A DNA stretch of 64,000 nt from Hippophae tibetana (Eukaryota > Streptophyta > Magnoliopsida > Rosales > Elaeagnaceae), in contig CM072812.1 of the NCBI GenBank assembly GCA_037013495.1, forward strand, positions 75,933,840-75,997,839, given 5' to 3'. Each line of letters opens with the position of its first letter. The first letter of the stretch is position 1. This document shows positions 23,701-36,400 of the stretch, one piece after another. Below the pieces are notes generated by a model. That model did not search any database. It was given only the letters and a program-made list of their open reading frames with translations, and was not told where the DNA came from. Made by a program: the position numbers and the translations under genes.

Positions 23701-24210
23701 ATCGCCACACGGTGCAACGTGATTCATGATAATGGATGGCATGGTGCATGGGTGTAATGCGAGAAGCAATCACATGATGACATATGACGTGAAGTTTTGA
23801 CCGCATTCTAAACTCAGATTGAATGCCATGTTGACATGCGGCATATGCTGCGTCGCTCATTACATGCAGCAATCTATAATTCATTGTCTCTGCTTACATG
23901 GCTTACCCAATTAGCTCCTTTGCTTGGGTGGTAGGCCACGTGGTAGCTTTTGATTGGCCCTACGTTAAAAATTCCAAAAAATATATTTTCACCCATTTTT
24001 ACTAGAAAGTTTATAATTTAATATTTTTAGCCCTAAAAATACTCTTTATTGAATAAAACAAGTAAATATTAAGTAAAAAAGTGCACTAATGACTCTATTT
24101 CCATAGAGTGATTAGTCCTCAATTGATAATCATGAGTTCCAGTCAATCATCCAATAAAACATCTATCCATCACTCCTTCCTACTTTGACACAACCTACTA
24201 GAGATGTAGA
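20790..24210 (+). repeat. 5' LTR of the Tat-like element, split by a solo LTR
   Basis: The first part is 20,790-22,557 and the remainder 24,115-24,210. Joining at GTCCT restores similarity to 19,255-19,340. The exact first and last bases are uncertain because the TG and CA ends are mutated. Confidence 0.5.
22558..24114 (-). mobile_element. Solo LTR of an Athila-like Gypsy family, with target duplication
   Basis: This 1,557-bp unit matches the LTR at 51,369-52,895 nearly throughout: both start TGATCG-CACACAC and end near ATAGAGT. It is flanked by a 5-bp duplication, GTCCT, at 22,553-22,557 and 24,115-24,119. No internal region is attached, so it is a solo LTR left by LTR-LTR recombination. 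Orientation is minus, by comparison with the gag-bearing copy. Confidence 0.8.
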
Positions 24211-24840
24211 TGTTAGACCTATCCCTAACCTACTTGCAACAAGCTCGGTTGGTCTAGAAAAGGATATATTGTTCTATGGCCTATCTAAATACAAGGAAAA
24301 CAAGTTCCAACCCATCATATAATGCCTTCAAGAGCCACTAGTTCCTGAATCAATCCTTGCCTTAGAAATGACCTTATGACATCCATCAATGCCCAGAGTG
24401 CACACGATCACACCCCTAGTTAGAAAAGGTCCAATTGAAGAATGACCAACCATATCAGGACCCGAGTCCCAAGGTTAGCCAGATAAAGTACACATGTACA
24501 ATTCAAATATGTCCAATTAAAAAATGCCCGAATGTTATCCTTTTGACCATCCATCTTGGATTGATTGAGACTAGCTCGAGCATCTTCTATTTATTAAGAT
24601 CTACATGACCATCTTGAGACCCATAGGTGGGAAAACTCTATCTAAGCCAACCATGCTGACCATATGACTTTAAAGGTTAAAGTTCGCCCTAGATATCACC
24701 ACCTAGATGAAGTATTATTCATCTTTCATCCAATCATTGATCGACTCATTAAAAAGTTGTAAGAGGTTTAACAGAGGCTAAATTGAAGTAGACTTCCAAA
24801 CTTAGAAGTCTCTACTAAGTCCTCATTCACGTTAGAAATT

Positions 24841-26400
24841 ATGGAGATTCCACTCGTTAATAAATTTATGTTGCCCAATATGGGCACATATGATGACACA
24901 AAAGACTCATTGAAGCATCCGAAAAACTTCAAAAGTTGGATGGATCTTTATGCCTATATCGATGTGGCCAGATGCTGGGCATTCCCACTCACGTTGAAGG
25001 ATAAAACGAAAGGTTGGTATTGTACCCTTAAACCCAACATAATTAGCTCATTCTAAAAGTTTGGGAAATTATTTCTGTCACACTTTTTGGCCAAAGACCA
25101 TGGCATATATATTAATTATATGATAGGGAAGGGGTGAGTCTATGAAAGGCTTATTCTACAAATTCAAGAAAAAATAAAATTGGCGGATTGCTAGACTCAA
25201 TATCAATATTTTCCTTACATCAGGCCCTATACTAGGATGCCCTATAGAGGGACATGAAAAATAACTTCCTTACAACTTATTCTAAGGCCATCCAACCTGT
25301 CAGCATTTACATCAATATGGAAGATATGGTCACTAATAGAAATAATCAAGAACCTTTTTGAAAGGAGGCCAAGGAACAAAAGTGTAGAGATAGAGATGAG
25401 CCTATGTATCGTAAAAATAAAAGGTCCATACTAGAGTAGAAGGAAAATAGGAAGGCCAGAGACAAAAATCTCACACGACCTAGGCAAAGTTTTTGACTTA
25501 CAACAAGATAGGTCATGTTAATGCAAGTTGAGTGACAATACATATTATGCTAGCCTAAGAAGCAAAGAAACACTATTGGGATAAGTCCCAGTATTGTAAA
25601 TTCCATAAGGACATTGGCCATTCAACTGAGGAATTTTGGGATTTGTAGGATGAAATTGAGTACTTGTCAAAAAAGGGTACACAGAAACATTTGTGAACAA
25701 CCTAAGGCCACAATAGTAGTAGCCAACACAATAAGCTTCTCTACCTATAAAAAGGAACAAATATAAGGATAAGAAGTTTGTAAGGTCAGAGTTATCATGG
25801 GGTCCGACTAGAGGTAGTTCAAATAATACCCTGAAGGCACTCAACTGAGAGGCCACTTTGAGCTAGAAATTAAGTTCTATAGGTTTCCCCTATATGTAAC
25901 CTAGATAAAGATAAAAATCTGATGAGTTCAAACATAATCTTTTTAGAAAGATAAGTTTGTATGTTGATTCATTCTTATGTTGATGCCTTGGTGGTCACCC
26001 TTTTAATGATCAACATAAATATGCATTGAATATTGGTTGATATTGGTAGCTTGATCAATGTTTTATTCTCTAAAGCTTTAGTAATAAATAAAGCTCTCTT
26101 ACCCTTTCAAATTGATAACTACCCTTTTGGTATGATTTTCTATACTTTCACTCATCCCAGAAGGTAGTGTGACACTGCCAATCACAATTGAATAGAGCAC
26201 CAACACAAGGAAAATCATGGTAGACTTTCTCATTATAGACATCCCATCCTCATACAATGGCATTATGAGAAGATCATTTATACACCTACCATCTTGCCTT
26301 AAAGTTCCCAACAGACACAAGAAAAAGGGTTAAGCTTGGAGAATAGAAGTTAACAAGAGAGTGCTATACCTTGTGAATTAGGATAGGATACAAGTCTTAC
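24841..26400 (+). pseudogene. Gypsy gag and protease remnant (Tat-like)
   Basis: The open segment 24841-25056 carries the Retrotrans_gag core: LKHPKNFKSWMDLYAYIDVA, then CWAFPLTLKDKTKGWY and LKPNIISSF. Beyond a stop, a gag tail reads CKFHKDIGHSTEE at about 25,590, a knuckle-like motif of Tat-type gags, and then EIEYL. The protease region at about 26,028 reads ILVDIGSLINVLF; the usual D-T-G is D-I-G. A following segment, LPITIE and SYNGIM at about 26,170-26,265, corresponds to the linker before RT. Stops and shifts are frequent and RT itself is absent. Confidence 0.7.
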
Positions 26401-26556
26401 TAGTCTTTTCCTTTAGTGTTTTATAGTTTTCATTGCATGTAACACTTAGTGAAATATAGAACCCTAAATGACTAGAATTTTAATTTTTGTTGTTTATTTT
26501 GTTCATATGTAATTTAATTTTTTCATTAAATAAAGAGAGCACTCAGGCCACATATT

Positions 26557-27190
26557 GCCTATAACTATAAAGTCCACACTTGGCATATTTGACAAGATAG
26601 AAAAGTCCAATAGTAAATTGATAAGCAAGACTAAGCCGATTTAACTCTAAAAAGTCCCAAAGGCCCTTAATGCGACCCCGTTAAGGATTAAACTGTCTAT
26701 ACATTGAGGAGTACATGAGGCTCCAAATGCCTCAACAATATATACACCTTTAAAAGCTAGGAATAAAAAGCATCTTAACAGGTGAGATATGTATTTTTAG
26801 GGCAAAGGTCACCAAAAATCCATAAAAATTAAGATGTGTTACATTACAGATATGACACACCCTAACCATAGATTATGCACTCCAAACTATAGCTAACTTA
26901 GAGAGCAAGTTAATAGGGTTTCTATAAACCCTTATTTGGCCATAGATTTTGAAAGGGAAGTGTTGGCTCGAATGCCATGATGCTTAAGTCTATGAATCAT
27001 TTCAGGTTCTTGCACCACACTAAAATATAAACTTAAATTTGTGGAATTTTAATGAAGATACCACAAGTCTCCGACATAGTGATGATGAAACATTATGGGA
27101 AAACATGGATCGTATCGACACCTCCATGCTTGGACCACTTGACAAGTTCAAGTACTCTAAGTGGTTTTTGAAATAAATTAAGGGGTTCTG
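26557..27190 (+). repeat. Truncated 3' LTR of the Tat-like element
   Basis: It aligns with 20,790-21,400 and stops abruptly at about 27,185, where the match ends and different AT-rich DNA begins. Confidence 0.55.
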
Positions 27191-27227
27191 TTGAATAAAC
27201 CTAGTCCCATGAATCACCCTAATTTGT

Positions 27228-27525
27228 AATGGGTACGGATACAAGCTGTGGCGGTTTTTTATATAACTATCTCTTAATCAAATTATAAAATCTGTACTCG
27301 AAATCGCGCAAAAATTATTACAATTTGGGGACGGTTATTAAAAAATACAAAAAACATTTTTTCTAAACATATTAATTTAAACCCTAATTATTTCTAAACA
27401 TATTAATTTAACAAATATACAATTTAATTTAATAAATTTAATAAATATGATTAATTAAATAAATATAATTAATTTTAAGTATGGATGGGTACGGTTATCA
27501 GTATAATTATACACAAACCGTACCC
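27228..27525. repeat. MITE-like segment bounded by inverted GGGTACGG motifs
   Basis: GGGTACGGAT at about 27,230 and its inverse AACCGTACCC at 27,516-27,525 bound a 0.3-kb AT-rich piece. A further GGGTACGGTT at 27,487-27,496 forms a 10-bp perfect inverted repeat with the right end. No clear target duplication. Confidence 0.35.
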
Positions 27526-30500
27526 GTTGTTGCATGTTTGGTTAATACATGAAATCGTATCTGTCCTAAAAAAATATTGAATAAAAATCGTTTCGATAGT
27601 GTAAATAATCAAACCCATAATTTTTTTTACCAATTCCTAACCTTAATTAACCTTGGAAATTTTTATGCAGATGTTACAAGATCCATACAGAAAACAAGGC
27701 CACATCTAATATAATTCTTCAAACCTGGCTAACTAAAAGAATATGATCTTATGTTTATTATGTTTATTTGTTTTTCCTTCTTTAATTCAATTAAAAATGA
27801 CTCTTCTGGTTTATATTATTTTAAAAAAACTGTCAAGGTTGAATTTTACTTGAAAATTTTAGTATTTTGCTTTTATTGTATGCAAATGTTAAGAGGTGCT
27901 CTCATTAATATATTTGAAAATAAAATTACAAAATAATATATATTTTGATTAAGCGATACATATAAATAATTATGATTTTTAGTATATTAGATCGGACCGT
28001 TTAAGATTAGAAAATATTCGGATAAGCACTAATGACTTGTTTGATTTCTTTGGACACCACTAGATTGAGCAATTTTATAGTAAACTCCGGTTGTATGATT
28101 ATTAGTGTGTTTATTTTTTTATTAATTATTATAAATAAAATTTATTATTAAATTGGATGAATTTTATAATAATTAATAAAACATTTATTTTATTTTAAAT
28201 GAGTATGGAATTACAATTAAAAAATTTAGAGTTTCCCTTTTGATTATAAATGCGCAAGCCCACCAGTGTAGCACAAACGAAAGTTTGACTCAGACACAGG
28301 TTTTGACAAATGAAGCTTCTAGTGACTTTCTTTTCCTTCTAAGATAACATAGTCATGTTAATAGCCAAAAATAAAATAAAATAATAATAAATAAATAAAT
28401 AAAAAAGTAACAGTCATGTTTATGTGGCCTACAACAATCCCACCTTCAAAATAGGTGGCTTAAGAATGCTTTTCACACTAAAGATTGTGAAAATATATGG
28501 CCCTGCGTGGTTTAATAACGATCGTCTTAATCTGAATATTGTTTCTCAAATTTAAACCAAACAAGTCCATATCATAATGACAGAGGGAAAGGAATGCACC
28601 GTATAGGTATACTAGATTAGCACTCTATACTCAATAAATCAAATTGGGTCAAGTTTCTCTATTTGAAAAAGAAAGTGAAAGCTAACTCTATATACCGTCA
28701 AAACTTGAATTATTAATATATTTTTCTCTCCTTTCCTTGCTATGTAGTATTTAAGAGGCATATTTTTTATCAAGATAAATACTTACTTAGAATTTGAATT
28801 TGGAGGTTAAGATTTTAACTTAGGTGAGAAAAGAATTTTCACAAATAACTATAGTAATTTATTATATATACATCATTATGAGTATTGTAAAATATTCTCT
28901 AGTAAAATTTCTTCGTAGATTTTGAATATTTTAATAATGTTATAAATTAATAAAATTTATGTTTAAAAATAAAATAAATTTAAAATTATGTTGGAAAGAT
29001 ATTAAATATAATGGATAAGTTATAGATACTATTAAATATTTATTTTAATTATCGTTAATATTAGAAACTTAGGTCTAATTTAATTAAAGAGGATCTAATT
29101 GACTCAAAAGTTGTATATTCTTGTCTTACTCTTAACTGATATGAGACAATAATACTTAATAATCCTTTTACATATTGCGGACAAAAATGGACATAATCAC
29201 CATAGTGAGACGATAGAGCATATGATCCAAACATATAGAGATCAGGAGTAGAATTTTGATAACATATTAGAAATATAATCCTAACTTAATTTAATAAGAT
29301 CTCATCGAGTTAAAGATTATTCAAACTTATAAACAATACTATTGGGTTATTCTTAGCCGATGTAGGATAAGAATAATTAACATTTAAAAAATAAAAATAA
29401 AAAATATTTTTAATTATAATATTATATATTGTTAATAAATATATAAAATGATGAAAAAAAATTGAATTTAAGGATTTGATGACCGGTAAATGTGATCCCT
29501 AACCCACCTTAAAAGAAAATTTTCTCAATCGAGTTTTTTCAATCGGATTTTCGTGACAAATGGGCAAAGTTGACAATACTAGTCATCACATGCGATCGTA
29601 TATCAAATAGTCAATTAGATTACAACATTTCATCATTTGTCAAATGTAAACGTAGCAACATTTCCAGAAGCTCTCGGATATAAACAAGTAGAGAAGAAAT
29701 TAAGCAAAAATGGTAGACCAGTAATGAAAATTGTAGATCCTAATTAATGGAATGACATTGTATTTCAAAACTTTGGTCGGCAAGACCAGTCAACATTACC
29801 AGAGAGAGTTTGAAGCACACTACAGAATTTTTTACAAAATAATAGTGAACGACGACACAAAAAAATAATAATATTGATAATGAAATATTATATACAGAAC
29901 CTAGCTGTACGTATAACTCTCACAAAAAATTAATAAAATGTTAGATATCACGACTCTAATAATTATTTAAATTACTTAATTTAAATTTATAATTATTATA
30001 TTAGATATTAGAGTTCTCGTATTTAAAAAAAAATATCATAATAGTTTTTTTTATTTTAATCATGTAATATAATTTTTAATTTAAATACATATAATCTCGT
30101 TATTTATAAAAATTAATTATTATAATTGTTCAGTTTTAATATTTTTAGTAGAATACAAATGCTGATTTTGATAAATTATAAGATTAAAATTGTTAATTTT
30201 TTATAATAATAAGACTATCAATACTTAATTTGTAAATTATAAGATTAAAATATTTATTTTAAAAAATTACAAAATTTAATATACCTAACCCAATAATTAT
30301 AATACTAACACGTAAATTTTATAAAAATTATAAAACTTATAGATTTTTTTTCTTCTGGCTTCATTTGATCACTTGAATTAAAAGTAATATTTAATAGTCT
30401 TTTATTTTTATTTTAACAAATTAATTAGTTTTAATAAAAAATAAAAAAATATCAAAAGTTTAAATATACAAATTTTAAATAAAAAAAGTTACAATCGATG

Positions 30501-31700
30501 CTTTATTATTGAAAATTAAGTTTCTAATAGAATATTGAATATTTTATTACTTAATAATTAAAATACATAAATTGTGTATAAAAATATTATTTTTATAGTA
30601 CCAAGTTTTAAATGTATTATTTTTATAAAAGATTTAATTACATAACATTATCCCTTTTCATACATAAAATTTTATTTTTAATCATTTTCTTACAGTGCAT
30701 TTATATTTTTTTGATATAATATAAAAAACATATATTTTTTACATATTTAAAATTATGGTGGTCACTTAATTTTTTTCTCATCTATACTTAAAGTCTAAGT
30801 TACATATTATAAAATTTTAGACAAAATTATTTATATATTTTAAAATAATGATTAATATTGTCTTTAATATCTTAATTATTTGTACAATTTATTTAAGATT
30901 AAAAAACTATTAAAATTTAAAGTACTACCGATTGTCTGCAAAGTATTAGATGTATACTTGATCTTTTGGATGATAATAACATCACTTTAGTTTTTATTAA
31001 AATAAAATTATTAATAATTATTTTTAATATTTTAATAAATTATGTGCAATGCATATATTTATGACTAATAATTTGAAAAAAAACATAAATTTTTTTAAAA
31101 TAAAAAATAAAATTATATGAATAATTGAATCATATAAAAAACATAAAAGAAAAATAGGTGAGAAAGGTCTCATAGTTTTTATAAAAACAACATTTTAATA
31201 TTGTTGTTTTTGATTAAAACGTTTTAATAATATAATTTTTTAAAAATATATAATTTAATTTTAAAATTTCAAAGATATAAGGTCCATGTGAACTTTTTCT
31301 TTAGAATAAGATTTTTTCAAAATAATGAGATTAAAACACTACAAATAAAAGTAATGAAACTAAACTGTTCAAATACAAAACTACTAACACTTTTCTATAA
31401 AAAACAAATCTACCAAATAAGAACGAAATAGAGTGACAGTTCATACGTGTTGTATATATTTCGTGTGATGTTGTACATATTTTTGTTAGTAATTTTTTTA
31501 TCCAAATTGACGTAATTTTTTTATGTTACGGAGAAATTCAATTATTTTTAACTAATTTATTTATTGATTTATAATTATAAAAAAAATTCAATATATTTAT
31601 AAATACAAAAAAAAAAAAAATTATAGTTAATTTTTATTAAAAATTATTTTTGTATGTAATTTTGGGTTTGTGTTGTAGCGCATTTGAAACCTGAGGGAAC
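27526..31700. other. Long AT-rich intergenic DNA
   Basis: No gene or domain seen. A stretch at about 28,990-29,400 has the vocabulary of a common plant dispersed repeat (CATATTAGAAATATAATCC, CCGATGTAGGAT) but no boundaries. From 29,900 to 31,650 it is almost pure A/T with homopolymer runs. Confidence 0.5.
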
Positions 31701-31731
31701 CAACAACTCCTTGCCAAACTTCTGTCCTGGT

Positions 31732-31738
31732 TATAAAT
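31732..31738 (+). promoter_or_regulatory. TATA box of the Sec14-like gene
   Basis: TATAAAT lies about 30 bases before a pyrimidine-rich leader. A consensus donor follows at 31,858. Confidence 0.6.
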
Positions 31739-31764
31739 GCCGTCCTGCTAAATTTCAGAACTTT

Positions 31765-31857
31765 ACACAAAAAAACATTCCCTCTCTTTTTAAAATCCAA
31801 GCATTTATAGCATCTGTTGAACCTCTGAAACGTAGTTCTCATTTTCTTCTCTATCAG
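31765..31857 (+). other. 5' UTR exon of the Sec14-like gene
   Basis: The leader has no ATG and ends TATCAG with donor GTATGT at 31,858. A 1.2-kb intron separates it from the start-codon exon, whose acceptor lies near 33,045-33,070. Leader introns of this kind are common in plant genes. Confidence 0.55.
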
Positions 31858-32673
31858 GTATGTTAGTCAACGCTTTCCTAAATTTTTTTTTTCAAGCGAT
31901 TTCGATAAAACTGTGTTTATTATTACTGTAAAAAATTTCAATTTTTGTTAATATTCCTGAATTTTTTATTTTAAGTAGATCTATGACTCCTTGATATTTC
32001 TTCGATCGAGTTTCTTGATTTGCTCGTCAATTGAATAGTTTTGTTTTTAATTACTTGAATAAGATGATTGGATGATATAGCTGGGGAAAACACTAACTGA
32101 TTCGAAAGATGATTTATAGTACAAGTTACATCTGTTCTACCGTTTCTAAGGTCGATCTTCTGTGATACGATGTAGGAAAAAGTAATCCTACATAAAGCAG
32201 CAGTAGCGAAGTTGTTATAGCTAAACGGGTTCATTTAGTATTCGGATTATGAAGATCCCTGTATGATCCCAAATTATATTAGCTGATTTTAGTTGACTGT
32301 CAAATCTATTATTTACAAGAGTTTTATGTCCCATTTTGAGGCCGAATTTTTTTTTTCCTATTTGAAAATTATTGTAATTTGCTAGTTTCTGATTGTTAGT
32401 AAATAATAGAACGCAACTCCATTCCATACTTTTATGATCATTCTTCCTACGAAAATTGACCGAAATGATGCGGTGGGGTAAAATTCGATGAATATATGTT
32501 CCGGTTATTTTTTGTGGATGAAGCGCTCTTCCTTCTTTTCAAGGCAGTCGAGGAACACATTAAAATTTTATTGAAAACAAAAACTAGTGTTAAAGGTTGA
32601 CTTTGAAATATGCTTAGTTAATTTTCTCCCAATAGATTGCTTTTATGTGAGGAAAGTAGTTGCTGCAGAGTGG

Positions 32674-32723
32674 TAGTAAGGACTAAGGATAGACCCCCAG
32701 ATGCCTATCCTTAGTCCTTACTA
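32674..32723. other. Perfect 19-bp inverted repeat (hairpin) in intron 1
   Basis: The left arm TAGTAAGGACTAAGGATAG (32,674-32,692) and its exact reverse complement (32,705-32,723) enclose a 12-base loop. The pairing stops sharply outside the arms. Confidence 0.9.
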
Positions 32724-33077
32724 GACTGGTACTTTTACAGTATGTTGTTCTTTCTTAATAATTGTAAATGTACATATTTTATAGGTCCAGTTTATGTTCT
32801 CACTGGAACTTGTAAATTGTTACTATTGGGGAAATAGTGATGTATGACAAAATTTCGTAGTCTCATACGCAATACCGTTGTTCCTTTGATGATGAATAAT
32901 GTTTTCACTCTCTGGTTTGGCTTTGCTGATGGTTTTTACCTTTTATGTGTCTATTGAATTGTATTTTTATGTCAAAGTGAATGCAGTGTAGTACAGTTGT
33001 TATATACATATATAAAATGTTTTCTTAACATTAATTTTGAAGTTTCGAAGTGTAGTTTGAGCTTCGTTAGTTGCACC

Positions 33078-35757
33078 ATGTTTCTACGGAGAAGACAGAC
33101 TCAGAATCATGATGCGGATGATTCTGCTAAAAATGAGGCAAAGGTAATATTTTCAGTCACAGTTCTCATGTTTTAGTTTCTATCATGAATACCACATTTT
33201 TTTCCTGCATTAATGTTTAGTCTCTGTGTGATAATACGTGTGAGAATAGTTTTCATGTGCCATGGCTTGGTCTAAAATGATGTTGTGAAACATCACAGAC
33301 AGGTAGATCTTAGTTGCTTAATTTTCTGCGAAGACAAAGAATGATTTGAAGTCCCAAAATAGCATGTTTATATTTTATATAATCAAATTGGTTTTAAAAT
33401 AGTTAGGTTATACATAGTGTGTGTATATGTATATTATACACCATATACAAATAACATAAGTACACATTATGCATAACTGATATGTTACTTTGAGACTAAT
33501 TCTACATACAAATTAAGAACCTAACTTGACAAAATATATTAAAGCTTCAGAAAGAAAAGTTAAATCTTAATGTCTTACTGAAAACAAAAATTATCTCTTG
33601 TTTCTATTATCAGGTAAAAGAACTCAGGGAAGCCCTAGGACCCCTATCTGGTCGTAGTTTAAAGTACTGCAGTGATGCGTGCCTTAGGAGATATATGGAA
33701 GCTCGGAATTGGAATGTTGATAAGGCAAAGAAAATGTTAGAAGATACACTCAAGTGGAGGGCAACCTACAAGCCCGAGGAAATCCGTTGGGTAAGAGATT
33801 TGATGACGTACACAAATTAATTTTACTTGTATTACTATTTTGCATTCAGCATTTGTTTTGGGAAAGAGCATCAAAACTAATGCCAAAGCAGTTAAATTTT
33901 TTTCTTACAATTCAATACTCAAGTGTTTATGAAAATAAAAATTTTGCTTTGGCATTAACAAAAACAGTTCTGACAATAGGTTTAAGTTTTTTTTAACCAT
34001 TTTGTTTCTGCTGGGTGGAATTCTATGGCAATCAACAGAGAACGCTTTTAGTAATGTTCTGCTGAGGCTTATGGTGGCTTTGTTCTTTATTTAAACCAAA
34101 TTTGTTGTTTTTGATCATTTTATTTCTGTACATGTATCCGCATTTTCTATTCAATTCTCATAAGATGTATGACAAGAGTGGAAAAAAAATCCAAATTCAG
34201 TTTTTCTCTAATTATAGTTTGTTATTTCCCCCCAAAAAATTGTTTCTTAGGTTCCTTCCACTTTCAAGTTCACAAAACTTTCTTAGCTCTGAGATCCATG
34301 TCATTCTCAGATGTGTCTTGAGTCTAAATGGAAAACGTTTATTCTTTTCTAAATTAGAAAACCTTCATTACTAGGGCGGCACTGTTAATTTAAAATTATA
34401 TTAAAATTGAGCATTATGTTGTTTTCAAAGTATGTTGGGAATGTAAACAAAAATGTTCTAGGCTGTAGGCTATTCGTACTTGGTTCCAATTTCCTACTTT
34501 TTTCCCCCTTGCATCTATCTAGAAATTTATAAGACATAGGATGCAATATAGGCTGCATTAGATTCTTGTTTGAATTATATTGTGTTTCTCTATATGTGAG
34601 CCCAAACTTTTTTATTTTTTTTATTTTTGCTCAGCACAAGCCCTAAACTTGGACATTTTTTTTGCAGCCTGAAATTGCACATGAAGGTGAGACTGGCAAA
34701 GTGTCCCGGGCATCTTTTCATGATCGACAGGGTAGAACAGTGCTTATAATGAGGCCAGGGATGCAGGTTTGTAATAGCATTCTCTACTCTACTGCCTTCT
34801 ACCCCCCTGCCCCTATTCAGTGGAAGTAGGGAGCAAAAGAAAAAGAAGAGAACATAAGAAGAAGAGAAAAAGGAGGGGAGGGGGGTATTGAAAACAAGTG
34901 TCTGTCCCAAATAGTCTATTAATTCCTTGTTTTTCATTTTTCCATTATTCCAGAACACAAACTCACCAGAAAACAACATCCGGCATTTAGTTTATCTTAT
35001 AGAAAATGGTATCATCAACCTTCCTGATGGCCAAGAACAAACATCGTGGTTGATAGATTTCACTGGATTTTCGTTGAGCACTAACATTCAGATCAAGACA
35101 GCCCGAGATATAATTAATATTCTGCAGAACCATTATCCTGAGAGACTTGCTATTGCCTTTCTTTATAATCCACCTAGAATTTTTCAGGCATTTTGGAAGG
35201 TTTGATCTACTGAACTATTTATGTTCTTCGTGTTATTGCCTCGCATTCTTTTGAGCTCTTATCTGAGCATAGGTATATCTAATGTGTCGAGTTGAATATT
35301 TAGCCTTTGATGATTTAATTCTTTTTTTTGGAAAAAGAAAATGCAACATGCATTACTTATTAAAGATAACTATATAAACTTTAACTAAAGATAGGGGATG
35401 AGTATCACAAAAACTTACAGCTTCTATGTATCTCTATTGATTACTTTCTTGATTTTTTTTTAATTTCTGCAGGCTGTCAGATACTTCCTTGATCCAAAAA
35501 CATCTCAGAAGGTGAAGTTTGTTTATCCGAAAAATAAAGAAAGTATGGAGCTCATGAAGACATTCTTTGACATTGATAATCTTCCTAGTGAGTTTGGTGG
35601 AAAAGCCACCCTTAAATACGATCATAAGGAGTTTTCCAGAGTGATGGCCGAGGATGACGTGAAAACTGCCACATTCTGGGGAATTGACGAAAAGCCTTAC
35701 CACGTAACGAACGGGCATGTCGGTTCGGAGGTAGCACCAGAGCCTCTAGCTGCCTAA
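33078..35757 (+). CDS. Sec14-like CRAL-TRIO phosphatidylinositol-transfer protein (290 aa)
   Basis: Proteins of this family bind and exchange phospholipids such as phosphatidylinositol at membranes. Coding exons are 33078-33143, 33614-33790, 34668-34766, 34954-35199 and 35473-35757. All junctions are GT-AG and in phase 0, and they join into one open frame of 290 codons ending TAA. The start MFLRRRQTQ is the first ATG after the 5' intron. The CRAL-TRIO N domain is at about residues 40-75 (LRRYMEARNWNVDKAKKML, then LKWR). The CRAL-TRIO core follows at about 95-245 (LIDFTGFSLS, HYPERLAIAFLYNPP, FWKAVRYFLDP, KVKFVYP). Length and layout match the small plant Sec14-only proteins of the At1g75170/At4g36640 type. 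There is no nodulin or GOLD domain and no signal peptide. No damage is seen, so it should be functional; the exact ligand is unknown. Confidence 0.92.
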
Positions 35758-35850
35758 AACTTTTGTAAAAAAATGAATGGAAATGTTAAATGCAGATCAG
35801 GCTATCCTGCTAAGTAGAAATTTTAGCTTGAACTTTTTGCTAATAAGGGT

Positions 35851-35856
35851 AATAAA
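35851..35856 (+). terminator. Polyadenylation signal of the Sec14-like gene
   Basis: AATAAA lies 94 bases after the stop codon. It is the only canonical hexamer close downstream. Confidence 0.5.
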
Positions 35857-36113
35857 CATTATCTATATAGGACGCTAACTTTCTTTCAAAAAGATGAGCT
35901 TTTCATGTCTTTCTTAAGGAATCTTTATTTTTAAATTAAGCAGACTATTCTATTGTCTCAAGAAATATATTTATTTCATCTACAATTAGATTTCATCTCC
36001 ACCTAGATTTTGTTTCAGCTGAAAAACCGATTGACATGCGATATTTTGAGCAGCCGCCTTTACCATTAATTGTATAAGTTCGGTATTTCGGCAGAAAAGT
36101 TCTCTCTCTCTCT

Positions 36114-36400
36114 CAACACACACTCCTTAACTCTTATTGTTATGTCTATAAAATAAATATATTATATAAACTTTATAAATTAGTACTTAATAATCGATGC
36201 ACACACTTCTTAATTTATTGTCATGTCTATAAAATAAACATACTGTATAACCTTTATAAATAGTACTCGATAATCTATGCACACTCCTTTAACTTATTGT
36301 TATGTCTATAAAATAAACACACATTCCTTAACTTATTGTTATGTCTATAAAATAAACATACAGTATAACTTTTATAAATTAGTACTCGATAATCGATAGT
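36114..36400. repeat. Minisatellite, about 3.5 copies of an 80-85 bp unit
   Basis: Each unit contains CACACTCCTTAACTTATTGT, TATGTCTATAAAATAAAC and, when complete, AGTACTCGATAATCGAT. The third copy is shortened by about half. It lies between the Sec14-like gene and the viral insertion. Confidence 0.85.

Larger units (their letters stand above)
20790..27190 (+). mobile_element. Tat-like Ty3/Gypsy remnant with long LTRs
   Basis: A long 5' LTR (about 20,790-24,210, interrupted by a solo LTR) is followed by gag and protease remnants (24,841-26,400). A second copy of the LTR start (26,557-27,190) serves as a truncated 3' LTR. The two LTR starts share CCACACTTGG, TTTGACA, AGAGGCCCTTA/AAAGGCCCTTA and TAAAAAGCAT. 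No RT, RNase H or integrase was found, so most of pol is missing. The lineage is inferred from gag. Confidence 0.65.

Noticed and set aside
28990-29400. Possible dispersed repeat with CCGATGTAGGAT wording
   Set aside because: Resembles a common plant repeat but has no ends, duplications or second copy in the window to support a feature.
34590-34979. 129-codon minus-strand ORF
   Set aside because: It is the shadow of exons and an intron of the Sec14-like gene, whose splice junctions and conserved protein are clear on the plus strand.
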